The notes below the pieces were generated by a model. The model was not told where the DNA came from, did no database searches, and saw only the letters and a list, made by a program, of their open reading frames with translations. Source: Clostridium weizhouense (lineage in GTDB: Bacteria; Bacillota; Clostridia; Clostridiales; Clostridiaceae). Taken from it: a stretch of 64,000 nucleotides of DNA. The stretch lies in the NCBI RefSeq assembly GCF_019431045.1, contig NZ_JAHXPT010000005.1, positions 1-64,000 on the forward strand, in the 5' to 3' direction. A program made the translations under genes and the position numbers. Numbering within the stretch: position 1 is the stretch's first letter; every line of letters starts with the position of its first letter. Of the stretch, positions 56,545 to 64,000 are shown one piece after another.

Positions 56545-57708
56545 TTAAAGAGCTAATTTATAAATATTAAACACATCTTCTGAAGTAAGATGTTTAAATG
56601 CATTTTTCAATCCACCATTTACTGCTTTTTTAGACATTTCTACTAAATGTTCTTCCCCTATTCCAACTTCTCTTAAAGTTGAAGGTATTTCTAATTCTTT
56701 AAAGAATTCTGATGTCTTATCTATTGCTTTGTTTGCAATTTCATATTTATCTAAATTTTTATCTATATTCCAAACATTCACTCCATATTCTACGAACTTA
56801 TCAACTGTTTTATCACTTAAAACATATCTCATCCAATGAGGAGTTAATATCGCTAAACCAACTCCATGAGTTATATCATAAAATGCACTTAATTCATGCT
56901 CCATTGGATGAACAGACCATTCACCTTTAGTGCCATATGATATTAATCCATTTATAGCTAAACTAGATGTCCACATTAAGTTTGCTCTTGCCTCATAATC
57001 ATTTGGACAATCTACAGCTATTTTACCATATTTTATACAAGTTCTAAGTAATCCTTCTGCTGTTCTATCTTGAATAAACGCACCTTTTGTATTATTAAAA
57101 TAACTTTCAAATATATGGCTCATTATATCAGCTGTTCCTGCTGCTGTTTGATTTTTAGGTACTGAATAAGTATATTCTGGATCTAATATTGAAACTTTAG
57201 GTTTCATTTTATCATGTCCTGTTCCAAGTTTTTCATTCTTACTCATATCAGATATAACTGCATACGGATCCATCTCTGACCCTGTTGCTGCTAGTGTTAA
57301 TATTGTTATAATTGGTAAAGCTTTTGTTATTTTACTTGAATTTAACACTATATCCCAAGCATCTCCCTGATAATTTACTCCTGCTGCGATTACTTTTGCA
57401 CAATCTATTGTACTTCCTCCACCAACAGCTAAAACAACTTCTACATCATTATCTCTGCAAATCTTAATACCTTCTCTAACAGATTCTATTCTTGGGTTTG
57501 GATCTATTCCTGAAAGTTCTACATAAGATAAATTATTATTATTTAAAATCTCTGTTATCTGATTATATAAACCTATCTTTTTTATACTTCCTCCACCATA
57601 AACTATAAGTACTTTACTTCCATATTCTTTTATAGCATTTCCTAAATTTTTTATTTGTCCTTTTCCAAAATAAATTTTAGTTGGTATTGAATAATTAAAA
57701 TTCTCCAT
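56545..57708 (-). CDS. Iron-containing alcohol dehydrogenase, butanol dehydrogenase type
   Basis: This 387-residue enzyme has the Fe-ADH nucleotide motif AVGGGSTIDCAK (residues 94-105) and metal ligands Asp 194, His 198, His 267 and His 281 (TADIMSHIFE, SVHPMEHE, ITHGVG). The overall sequence is of the BdhA/YugJ/YqhD type that reduces butyraldehyde and other aldehydes with NAD(P)H. It may detoxify aldehydes or drive solvent formation. AGGGGAG lies before the ATG. A decayed member of the same family is at 13011-13483. Confidence 0.92.
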   Translation of the reverse strand: MENFNYSIPTKIYFGKGQIKNLGNAIKEYGSKVLIVYGGGSIKKIGLYNQITEILNNNNLSYVELSGIDPNPRIESVREGIKICRDNDVEVVLAVGGGSTIDCAKVIAAGVNYQGDAWDIVLNSSKITKALPIITILTLAATGSEMDPYAVISDMSKNEKLGTGHDKMKPKVSILDPEYTYSVPKNQTAAGTADIMSHIFESYFNNTKGAFIQDRTAEGLLRTCIKYGKIAVDCPNDYEARANLMWTSSLAINGLISYGTKGEWSVHPMEHELSAFYDITHGVGLAILTPHWMRYVLSDKTVDKFVEYGVNVWNIDKNLDKYEIANKAIDKTSEFFKELEIPSTLREVGIGEEHLVEMSKKAVNGGLKNAFKHLTSEDVFNIYKLAL

Positions 57709-57784
57709 AATTTTTCTCCCCTTATATATATTAATTATAGTTATATTTCAAAATATTAACAGTCACTTAAAACATAACTATAAT

Positions 57785-58465
57785 TTACCCATTTTTTAGT
57801 CCTTCTATTTCTTCATGCGATAAGTAACGCCATTTTCCTATTTCTATTCCATCAATTTTTATATTCATAATTCTAACTCTTTCTAGCCTTTGTACAGTAT
57901 ACCCAAAACTCTTACTCATTCTACGAATTTGTTTATTTAAACCTTGAGTTAATATAATAGAAAATGTGTCGTTTGAAATTCTAGTAACAGTACATTTTCT
58001 AGTTTTTACCCCACATATTTCAACGCCATTTGACATTCCATCAATAAAATTATCATCAAAATCTTTATCTAGTGTTACTATATATTCTTTTTCATGCTTA
58101 TTCTCTGATTCTAAAATTTTATTAGCTAAATCACCATCATTGGTTAATAAAATTAAGCCTTGAGAAGCTTTATCTAATCTTCCAACTGGAAAAATGTATT
58201 CTGGATAATTAAGAAAACTTATAATATTATTCTCTACATCTTTTGCTGCTGTGCAAGTTATTCCTACTGGTTTATTTAATACAATATAAACTTTTTTCTT
58301 TACTGGAATAGGCTTATCATCAATAAGAATATTATCATCTTCCTCTACCCATTGTCCCGGTATACAAATTATACCATTTACAATTACTCTATTTTCTTCA
58401 ATCAATCTATTAGCTTCTCTTCTTGAACAAACACCTAAATTGCTAAGAAGTTTATTTATTCTCAT
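57785..58465 (-). CDS. RsuA/RluF-type pseudouridine synthase
   Basis: This 226-residue protein has an N-terminal S4 domain (MRINKLLSNLGVCSRREANRLIEENRVIVNG) and a catalytic domain with Asp 98 in GRLDKASQGL, and GLNKQIRRM near the C-terminus. It isomerises a uridine in rRNA; the RluF-like form acts on 23S rRNA. The target position is not certain. Confidence 0.9.
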   Translation of the reverse strand: MRINKLLSNLGVCSRREANRLIEENRVIVNGIICIPGQWVEEDDNILIDDKPIPVKKKVYIVLNKPVGITCTAAKDVENNIISFLNYPEYIFPVGRLDKASQGLILLTNDGDLANKILESENKHEKEYIVTLDKDFDDNFIDGMSNGVEICGVKTRKCTVTRISNDTFSIILTQGLNKQIRRMSKSFGYTVQRLERVRIMNIKIDGIEIGKWRYLSHEEIEGLKNG

Positions 58466-58525
58466 CTAATAACCATCCTTCTTGTATAAATAGTATATTC
58501 AAAATTAAATTATAGATAAATTTAA

Positions 58526-61500
58526 TTATATAGATTCCTTATTCTTATTTATATTATTGGGTAATACTATTATAAATTCAGTTCCTTTTCCAACTTCACT
58601 TTCAAGATAAATCTTACCTTTATGAAGTTCTATAATCTGTTTAGTTATTGTTAAACCTAATCCACTTCCACCCTTTAATTCTGAATTAACATCTACAATT
58701 TGATTAAATCTGTCAAATATAGCTTTATGATATTTAGGATCTATACCAATACCTGTATCTTTAATTTTTATCATAATACCCTCTGTTAATTCTTTCAATA
58801 TAACTTCTATTTTTCCTCCTTCTGGTGTAAACTTTGCTGCATTACTTACTAAATTTACTATACATCTTTCTATTTCATATTTATCACATTCTATTATTTT
58901 TTCTTCCATCTCAGGATCTATAATTAAATTTATTCCCTTATTTTCAATATAATCCTTTAAACTCAGTGCAGTTTCTTCTACTAAATACACTATATCATTT
59001 TCTTTGAAATTTATCTCATATCGTCCACTTTCAATCTTATTAGTATCTATGATATTGTTGATTAACTTTAATAATCTGTTTGAATTTCTTCTTATTACTT
59101 CCATATAATAATCTAATTTTTCTTTATTTATACCACTATCATTTTTATTTAGTTCAAAAATTAATTGTTCAGTAGAACAAATCACATTTAGTGGTGTTCT
59201 CAATTCATGAGAAAGATTAACAAAATAATTATTCTTATTTCTCTCTAAATTAATAACCTTATTTAATAATTTACTGCTTTTATCCATTTCATCTCTTAAT
59301 TGACTTGTCTTTTTTTCAACCATTTTATCAAGTTTCTTCATTTTATTAATATTTAGATAAATTATTAGTATAAATAAAATTATATATAATATAATTGCTT
59401 GTTTGCTTCTCCATAATGGTGGTTTTATCGTAAAGATAATTTGACTTTCTTCACTTATACTACCATCTGGTTTTTCAACCTTTGCTTTTAATGTATAATT
59501 TCCTGGTTTTATATTATTATAAGTAAATTCATTAACCTTTCCAATATTCCACTCTGTATCTATTCCCTCTAACTTATAAAAATACTTCATAGAATCCTTA
59601 TTTTTATAATCTGGAACAAATAATTTAACTTTAATTATATTTTCATCTGAATTAAATTTTAATCCATTTATATTTTTATATGTTTTACCTTTTACTTCAA
59701 AACTTTCAAAAAAAACTTTAGATAAACTTTTATTTTGAGTTATTTGTAATGGGTCAAATATATTTAATCCATTAATACCTCCAAATAAAAATTCTCCATC
59801 TTCATTTTTAAAAGAACTGTTTCCATTAAACTCATTGCTTTGAAGTCCATTTGATACATTTAAATTAGTAAATGTATTATTACTTATATCCAATTTTGAT
59901 ATACCATTATTAGTACTTGTCCATGGATTACCATTATTATCAATTAATATTCCATAAATATTATTATTAACTAGTCCATCTTTTTCTGTATATCTTGTAA
60001 ATTTTTCTGTATTCTTATCTAATTTATTTAATCCATATTTTGTTCCTACCCAAATATTATTCTTTCCATCTTCAACTATTGTCGTTATAGCATTACAACT
60101 TATTGTATCAGTGTTGCCTTCAATTTTGGTATAATTTTTTATGCTCATATCATATGGATTTAATTTTACTAATCCTCCATTCATATATAATCCTATCCAA
60201 TACATTCCTTCTTTATCTTGATATATACTGCTAATATATGTATCTACTATATTATTATTTTTTAAAATATAAGTAATATCAGATATAGTATCATCTTTTA
60301 AATTTAATATATTAATTCCATCAGTGGTTCCTATCCACAAAGAATCTTTATTATCTATAAACAAAGTTCTTATATTAGAATTAGTTAATCCATTTTCAGT
60401 TGAATAAGATTTAAATTCATTAGTGCTTTTATTAATTTTATTTAAACCACTCGCTGTTCCTACCCAAATTTCATTTTTCCTTCCAGTTATAAATTTAATT
60501 TTATCATTTATGAGATCACTATTTTTAGAATTTATTCTTGTTATACTCTTTGTTTTAGGATTCATGATATTTAGACCTTTATTACTTGTACCTATCCAAG
60601 CAAATCCATCATTATCCTCATAAATACCTTGTATAGAATTATCACTTAATGTATTTTTTAAAAAAGGATCATATTTATAATGTCTTATTCCATTATTAGG
60701 ATCAAAAGTACTTATTCCTGAATTTGTTCCTACCCATATCAATCCTGTAGAATCTTCCATTATAGAAAAAGTTGTTTTATTTACTAAACTAAATTTATCA
60801 TAAATTTTATTTATGTAAGTTATAAAATTCCCTTTTTCTTCATCATACATAGATAGTCCGCAATCTGTACATACCCATATTACTCCTCTACTATCTCTTA
60901 AAATATCTTTAACTACTCCTCCTTGCAAAGTTCCATCTTGAAATTCTTTTTTTTCTTTAATACATTTAGGTTTATACTCAATTATCTTATTGCTTTTTAT
61001 ATCTACCTTTAATAACCCTGCGCCTGATGTTCCTACCCAAACTTCACCATTTTTATCTGAATACACTTTCTTTATAGAATTTTTTTCATTATTATTAACA
61101 TTATATAAGAATTCTACCTTTTGAGTTTCCATATTTACTTTATTTAGCCCATTCTCAGTACCTATCCATATATTCCCATACTCATCTTCATCTAAACTAT
61201 ATATAACTTGATTAGTAAGAACTTGCTTATTATCATCATATAAAATTCTTTCAAATTTATCTTCATCTTTATTATAAATATTTAGTCCATAAGCTGTACC
61301 AACTAATATTTTTTGATCATGAGTAATTAAAATATCACAAATATTATAATTAGATAAATTTCCTTTTGACTCCTTATCATAATAATTAGTTATTTTATCA
61401 TCTTTTAAATTGATTTTACTCAATCCACTTGCTGTTCCTACCCATAAATTTCCCATTTTGTCTTCTACAATTTTAGTTATACTATTACTCGATATACTAT

Positions 61501-61759
61501 TACTTGAATTTTCTTCATATTTATAGACTTTAAATTCTTTTCCATTATATCTATTTAATCCATCATGAGTTCCTATCCAAATATAACCCCTACTATCTTG
61601 AACAATATCTTCTACACTAGATTGTGATAATCCGTCATCTATACTAATGTTTTTAAAATTAATATTGTTATATGCTTTAACACTACTTTGAGTATTTATT
61701 AAAAAACTAAAAAATATGATTAAAACCATTATTTTTTTTAGCAACAAATTCTTATTCAT
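58526..61759 (-). CDS. Sensor histidine kinase with two-component propeller (Reg_prop, Y_Y_Y) sensor
   Basis: This 1077-residue protein has a signal peptide (about 1-29), a large extracellular propeller of about fourteen Reg_prop-type repeats (about 40-665; IWIGTHDGLNRYNG pattern), a Y_Y_Y domain (about 690-775), one transmembrane helix (about 782-800), a HisKA domain (His near 845-850, NLSHELRTP) and an HATPase (NLVSNAAKF, DTGIGI, GSGLGL). It resembles the Bacteroides hybrid sensors for polysaccharides, but the chain stops after the ATPase, with no receiver or DNA-binding domain. No response regulator is seen next to it. The ligand is unknown. Confidence 0.93.
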   Translation of the reverse strand: MNKNLLLKKIMVLIIFFSFLINTQSSVKAYNNINFKNISIDDGLSQSSVEDIVQDSRGYIWIGTHDGLNRYNGKEFKVYKYEENSSNSISSNSITKIVEDKMGNLWVGTASGLSKINLKDDKITNYYDKESKGNLSNYNICDILITHDQKILVGTAYGLNIYNKDEDKFERILYDDNKQVLTNQVIYSLDEDEYGNIWIGTENGLNKVNMETQKVEFLYNVNNNEKNSIKKVYSDKNGEVWVGTSGAGLLKVDIKSNKIIEYKPKCIKEKKEFQDGTLQGGVVKDILRDSRGVIWVCTDCGLSMYDEEKGNFITYINKIYDKFSLVNKTTFSIMEDSTGLIWVGTNSGISTFDPNNGIRHYKYDPFLKNTLSDNSIQGIYEDNDGFAWIGTSNKGLNIMNPKTKSITRINSKNSDLINDKIKFITGRKNEIWVGTASGLNKINKSTNEFKSYSTENGLTNSNIRTLFIDNKDSLWIGTTDGINILNLKDDTISDITYILKNNNIVDTYISSIYQDKEGMYWIGLYMNGGLVKLNPYDMSIKNYTKIEGNTDTISCNAITTIVEDGKNNIWVGTKYGLNKLDKNTEKFTRYTEKDGLVNNNIYGILIDNNGNPWTSTNNGISKLDISNNTFTNLNVSNGLQSNEFNGNSSFKNEDGEFLFGGINGLNIFDPLQITQNKSLSKVFFESFEVKGKTYKNINGLKFNSDENIIKVKLFVPDYKNKDSMKYFYKLEGIDTEWNIGKVNEFTYNNIKPGNYTLKAKVEKPDGSISEESQIIFTIKPPLWRSKQAIILYIILFILIIYLNINKMKKLDKMVEKKTSQLRDEMDKSSKLLNKVINLERNKNNYFVNLSHELRTPLNVICSTEQLIFELNKNDSGINKEKLDYYMEVIRRNSNRLLKLINNIIDTNKIESGRYEINFKENDIVYLVEETALSLKDYIENKGINLIIDPEMEEKIIECDKYEIERCIVNLVSNAAKFTPEGGKIEVILKELTEGIMIKIKDTGIGIDPKYHKAIFDRFNQIVDVNSELKGGSGLGLTITKQIIELHKGKIYLESEVGKGTEFIIVLPNNINKNKESI

Positions 61760-61958
61760 TATTTCTCCTTTTTCGACAAGTTTTTCTTCATTTATTGTAC
61801 TACATAGTCGTTTTTAAATACAACAATTCATTTAAAATAATTCCAAAATGTATTAAAGAGATTAAACTTAGTAATTATATATATTTAAAATATCTCATTT
61901 ACCTTAGATTCTATCAACCTTTCAATCTTCAAAAATTCTATACTTTCTCATAAATTTT

Positions 61959-61996
61959 AAAAAGTGTACACTTAAAAATTAAGTGCACACTTTTTT
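61959..61996. terminator. Terminator upstream of the kinase gene
   Basis: Arms AAAAAGTG(T)ACACTT and AAGTG(C)ACACTTTTT, 14 bp with one mismatch, then TTTTTT on plus. On minus it follows the small membrane frame by three bases, so it probably ends that transcript. Confidence 0.8.
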
Positions 61997-61999
61997 ATT

Positions 62000-62083
62000 T
62001 TAATTTCTTTTATAATGACTAAATATCCATGCTCCTAATAAACATACTATAATAAATACTACTAAAATAATGAACCAATACAT
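62000..62083 (-). CDS. Putative 27-residue single-pass membrane peptide
   Basis: A minus-strand frame codes for MYWFIILVVFIIVCLLGAWI and a basic tail, one membrane helix. It lies between two hairpins. The upstream one, 62090-62131, ends seven bases before the ATG, with AAGGA inside its stem as the only possible ribosome binding site. If real, its translation could be controlled by that hairpin; it could also be a chance A/T-rich frame. It has no recognised relative. Confidence 0.4.
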   Translation of the reverse strand: MYWFIILVVFIIVCLLGAWIFSHYKRN

Positions 62084-62089
62084 AATAAT

Positions 62090-62131
62090 AAACACATCCT
62101 TATAACATTTCTATTATATAAGGATGTGTTT
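62090..62131. terminator. Strong hairpin, terminator on the plus strand
   Basis: A perfect 14-bp stem AACACATCCTTATA/TATAAGGATGTGTT with a 12-base loop, followed by TTTTTTTTAT on plus. On minus the following bases are TATTATTATG, a weak terminator for the helical-protein gene, so read-through into the small frame is possible. Confidence 0.8.
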
Positions 62132-62191
62132 TTTTTATCTTATTTATACTTAGCTATACTCAAAAACAAAATAATATTTATTACCTAACTT

Positions 62192-63256
62192 TTATGCCAT
62201 AGATGTTTGATAAATACCATTATATTCATCTTGGTTAAAAGCTTCATTAATATCTGTTTTAATGTTTATATAAGCCTCTTTAACAGCACTTGTTACTTCA
62301 TTAGTACCTGTCTTTATTGAAGTTACTACATCTTTTTTCATTTCAGTTAAATCATTCACAACACTTAAACTAGCTTCCTTAACATCTTTCACTACTGTTT
62401 TAACATTAGAAATAACACTCTTACTTGCTGTTATTATATTACTCTTAACTTCATTAATAGTTGACATTGAATTATTTACAGTATCAGCAATAGTATTATA
62501 ATCTTTGCTTATATTCTTATAGGCATTTTTTACTGTTTCTGGAATCCTAGTTATAGGAGTTTTTATTTCATCTATTCCAAATTTTATTGCAGCTCCTGCT
62601 TGTACTATTTTCCCTATAGGACCTGATGCCGGATTATTTATTATCAATCCTATTGCTGTTGCAGTTTTTCCTACTGTAGCTACACAGCTTGCCACATCTG
62701 CACCTAGTGATATGGTACTCTTTGATAATGTACTTACTAAATCGGTAGCTGAATCACGTACAATTTTTGCTGCTTCTTTTAATTGTCCTGCAGTAGTTGT
62801 AACTTGCTTTACTGTAGTCGATATCTTCTCAGTAGTATTAGTTATATTGTTTTTTACTGATTCTGCTGTTTTTTGTATTGTATTAGTAATTGAATTTGAT
62901 CCTTTAATAATACTTTTTGAAACTTTAGTAACTGTATTTGCTACACTTTCACTAACTGAAACTATTGCTTTGCTAGTATTATCAATTATAGATGTTCCTA
63001 CTTTTACTGCTGCTTTAATACCTGACATAACAGTATGTGCTGCTGAAAAAATAGATTCTCCTACTGAACTCTTAGTTGATTTATTTTCTTTATTATTATC
63101 ATTTTTATTTAATTGTAATTTAGTTATTTCAACTTTATCTTCTAAATCCAAATTATTTTCTACTACTTTTTCTTGCGAATTATTTTTCAAAACCTTATTA
63201 TTATTGTTATTAATATTACTAATTGTATTAGCATTATTTATTATGTTACATTTCAT
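62192..63256 (-). CDS. Long amphipathic-helix protein, phasin-like, function unknown
   Basis: This 354-residue protein has an Asn-rich disordered N-terminus (about 1-65), and then almost continuous amphipathic helix made of Thr/Ser/Lys/Val/Ile-rich stretches with 7- and 11-residue spacing (SVSESVANTVTKVSKSI, TAESVKNNITNTTEKIS, KTVVKDVKEASLSVV). The centre (about 185-230) is more hydrophobic and Gly/Ala-rich. There is no signal peptide and only one or two cysteines. The pattern resembles phasins, LEA and apolipoprotein-like coat proteins. It lies 48 bp downstream of a CBM48 gene with the same strand, likely one operon, which suggests a coat on alpha-glucan granules. This is inference. Confidence 0.7.
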   Translation of the reverse strand: MKCNIINNANTISNINNNNNKVLKNNSQEKVVENNLDLEDKVEITKLQLNKNDNNKENKSTKSSVGESIFSAAHTVMSGIKAAVKVGTSIIDNTSKAIVSVSESVANTVTKVSKSIIKGSNSITNTIQKTAESVKNNITNTTEKISTTVKQVTTTAGQLKEAAKIVRDSATDLVSTLSKSTISLGADVASCVATVGKTATAIGLIINNPASGPIGKIVQAGAAIKFGIDEIKTPITRIPETVKNAYKNISKDYNTIADTVNNSMSTINEVKSNIITASKSVISNVKTVVKDVKEASLSVVNDLTEMKKDVVTSIKTGTNEVTSAVKEAYINIKTDINEAFNQDEYNGIYQTSMA

Positions 63257-63304
63257 TACTTATACCACCCTTCTTAAAATATATAAATAAATACTATATA
63301 AACT

Positions 63305-63988
63305 TTACATCATTTTTCCTAATGATGAATATGCATTTAATTGATTAAGCTTAAATTCATCTTCTAATATAAACTCTCCATCTACAAACATTTTTAAAGT
63401 CCAACTTCCACATAATTGTTTCATATTTGAATCATTTAAATCCATCCAAAACCATAACTTTATTGGATCATTATTATTTTTGGGTGTAAATAAACTATTT
63501 TCAGCAAATTGAAATAATTCCCCTAATGGATTAAACCATGCAACTGTTACACAATGAAGACCTGTTACTTGAGTGAAATCAAATCTCACTACAACTTTTT
63601 TATCAGATAAAATATTAAATGCTTTTTTATTTACAACCTCCTTTTCTTCATTTATATTACAAGTTATATTATATTTATCTATATTTACATTATATTGGGT
63701 ATTATTGTAAAGCCTTTGATCATTTTCATTTATTATTATAGCTGACCAAAGTTCTTCATTATCATCAGGCAAATATATATTGGCAGTTGGATCATTTAAC
63801 TTTAATTCACCATTTATTAAAAACTTATATTTATATTCTCCTTCTTTAATGTCACAATAAAAAATCCAACTTCCCTCTTCTTTTTCCATTACCCCTTTAT
63901 CAGGATTATATTCATTAAAATCTCCTATAACAGATACTGTATTAATATTTAAATTTTCTTTTTGATCATATTTAAATAAAATTTTCAT
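63305..63988 (-). CDS. Protein with N-terminal CBM48 (glycogen-binding) domain
   Basis: This 227-residue protein has an N-terminal CBM48/AMPK-beta-like domain (about 14-90; VSVIGDFNEYNP, then EGEYKYKFLINGEL and DPTANIYLPDDNEELWSAIII), a domain that binds glycogen or starch. The C-terminal part (about 125-225) looks like another beta-sandwich (FDFTQVTGLHCVTVAWFNPLGE, GSWTLKMFVDGEFILEDEF) that I cannot name. No catalytic domain and no signal peptide are seen, so it is probably a cytoplasmic glucan-binding scaffold. The start is ATG with AGGTGA upstream, 12 bases from the window edge. The downstream gene encodes the amphipathic helical protein. Confidence 0.85.
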   Translation of the reverse strand: MKILFKYDQKENLNINTVSVIGDFNEYNPDKGVMEKEEGSWIFYCDIKEGEYKYKFLINGELKLNDPTANIYLPDDNEELWSAIIINENDQRLYNNTQYNVNIDKYNITCNINEEKEVVNKKAFNILSDKKVVVRFDFTQVTGLHCVTVAWFNPLGELFQFAENSLFTPKNNNDPIKLWFWMDLNDSNMKQLCGSWTLKMFVDGEFILEDEFKLNQLNAYSSLGKMM

Positions 63989-64000
63989 ATCATTTCACCT

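Larger units (their letters stand above)
61760..62191. other. Intergenic region with two hairpins and one small frame
   Basis: About 430 bases between the kinase gene and the helical-protein gene. It contains a terminator (61959-61996), a tiny membrane-protein-like frame (62000-62083) and a second strong hairpin (62090-62131). The kinase promoter should lie at 61760-61930; no clear boxes were found. Confidence 0.6.

Noticed and set aside
62712..63290. 192-codon plus-strand frame opposite the helical-protein gene
   Set aside because: It is the mirror of a repetitive Ser/Thr/Val-rich gene; it has no ribosome binding site, and the minus-strand frame has one and fits an operon with the CBM48 gene.
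1..64000. tRNA genes, rRNA genes, CRISPR arrays, insertion sequences or prophage
   Set aside because: Reading both strands by eye gave no tRNA arm pattern, no spaced direct repeats and no transposase, integrase or phage structural frame; a dedicated search could still find a short tRNA.

Overview
The window is very AT-rich, gene-dense Gram-positive DNA. It most resembles a spore-forming Clostridium of the sensu stricto type; I do not name a species. Signs of this are Gram-positive Shine-Dalgarno sites (GGAGG), T-box leaders on pheST and valS, an infC-rpmI-rplT operon with an AUU start and attenuator, sporulation genes (an alpha/beta-type SASP, ytxC, a PdaB-like deacetylase), Na+-coupled and Ktr-type transport, a butanol-dehydrogenase-type alcohol dehydrogenase and an acetylase-type diaminopimelate pathway. 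I see no rRNA, tRNA, IS element, phage or CRISPR array.

1-15.4 kb is accessory and partly decayed. It holds an AraC-regulator stub, a broken SEC-C methionine aminopeptidase, an XRE-DUF5680 regulator, a zeta-toxin-like ATPase with a 54-codon partner, a PdaA-like lipoprotein deacetylase, a TrmO-UvrA fusion with a MerR/GyrI regulator, a frameshifted AAA/PD-(D/E)XK gene, an LprI-like lipoprotein, and a MerR-controlled redox operon (dead alcohol dehydrogenase, cupin, carboxymuconolactone decarboxylase family, flavodoxin). Next comes sstT.

16-28.5 kb is housekeeping, mostly on the minus strand: T-box-pheS-pheT, ktrB-ktrA-rRNA methyltransferase, infC-rpmI-rplT, ytxC, hslO with a methyltransferase, and an SASP gene. 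28.5-43 kb is a diaminopimelate/peptide block: asd-dapA-dapB (+), an oppBCDF operon flanked by two oppA genes (-), and divergent aminotransferase and dapH genes. 42.8-54.8 kb has an SSB-like protein, PdaB-like deacetylase, DUF4364, a YncE-like propeller, a TSCPD protein, a HIRAN protein downstream of folC, a YbjQ protein, T-box-valS and an LD-carboxypeptidase-family protein. 55-64 kb has a GT2/GtrA pair, an alcohol dehydrogenase, a pseudouridine synthase, a very large propeller-type histidine kinase without a visible response regulator, and a pair made of a CBM48 protein and a long amphipathic-helix protein.

The two strongest candidates for an undescribed system are (a) the MerR/GyrI regulator plus TrmO-UvrA fusion, linked by a promoter with the 19-bp spacer typical of MerR activation, and (b) the CBM48 plus phasin-like helical protein pair, which could coat an intracellular alpha-glucan (granulose) granule. 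Both are inferences from sequence and context. Several start codons were moved from the longest reading frame to the site supported by a ribosome binding site; these are stated in the entries.
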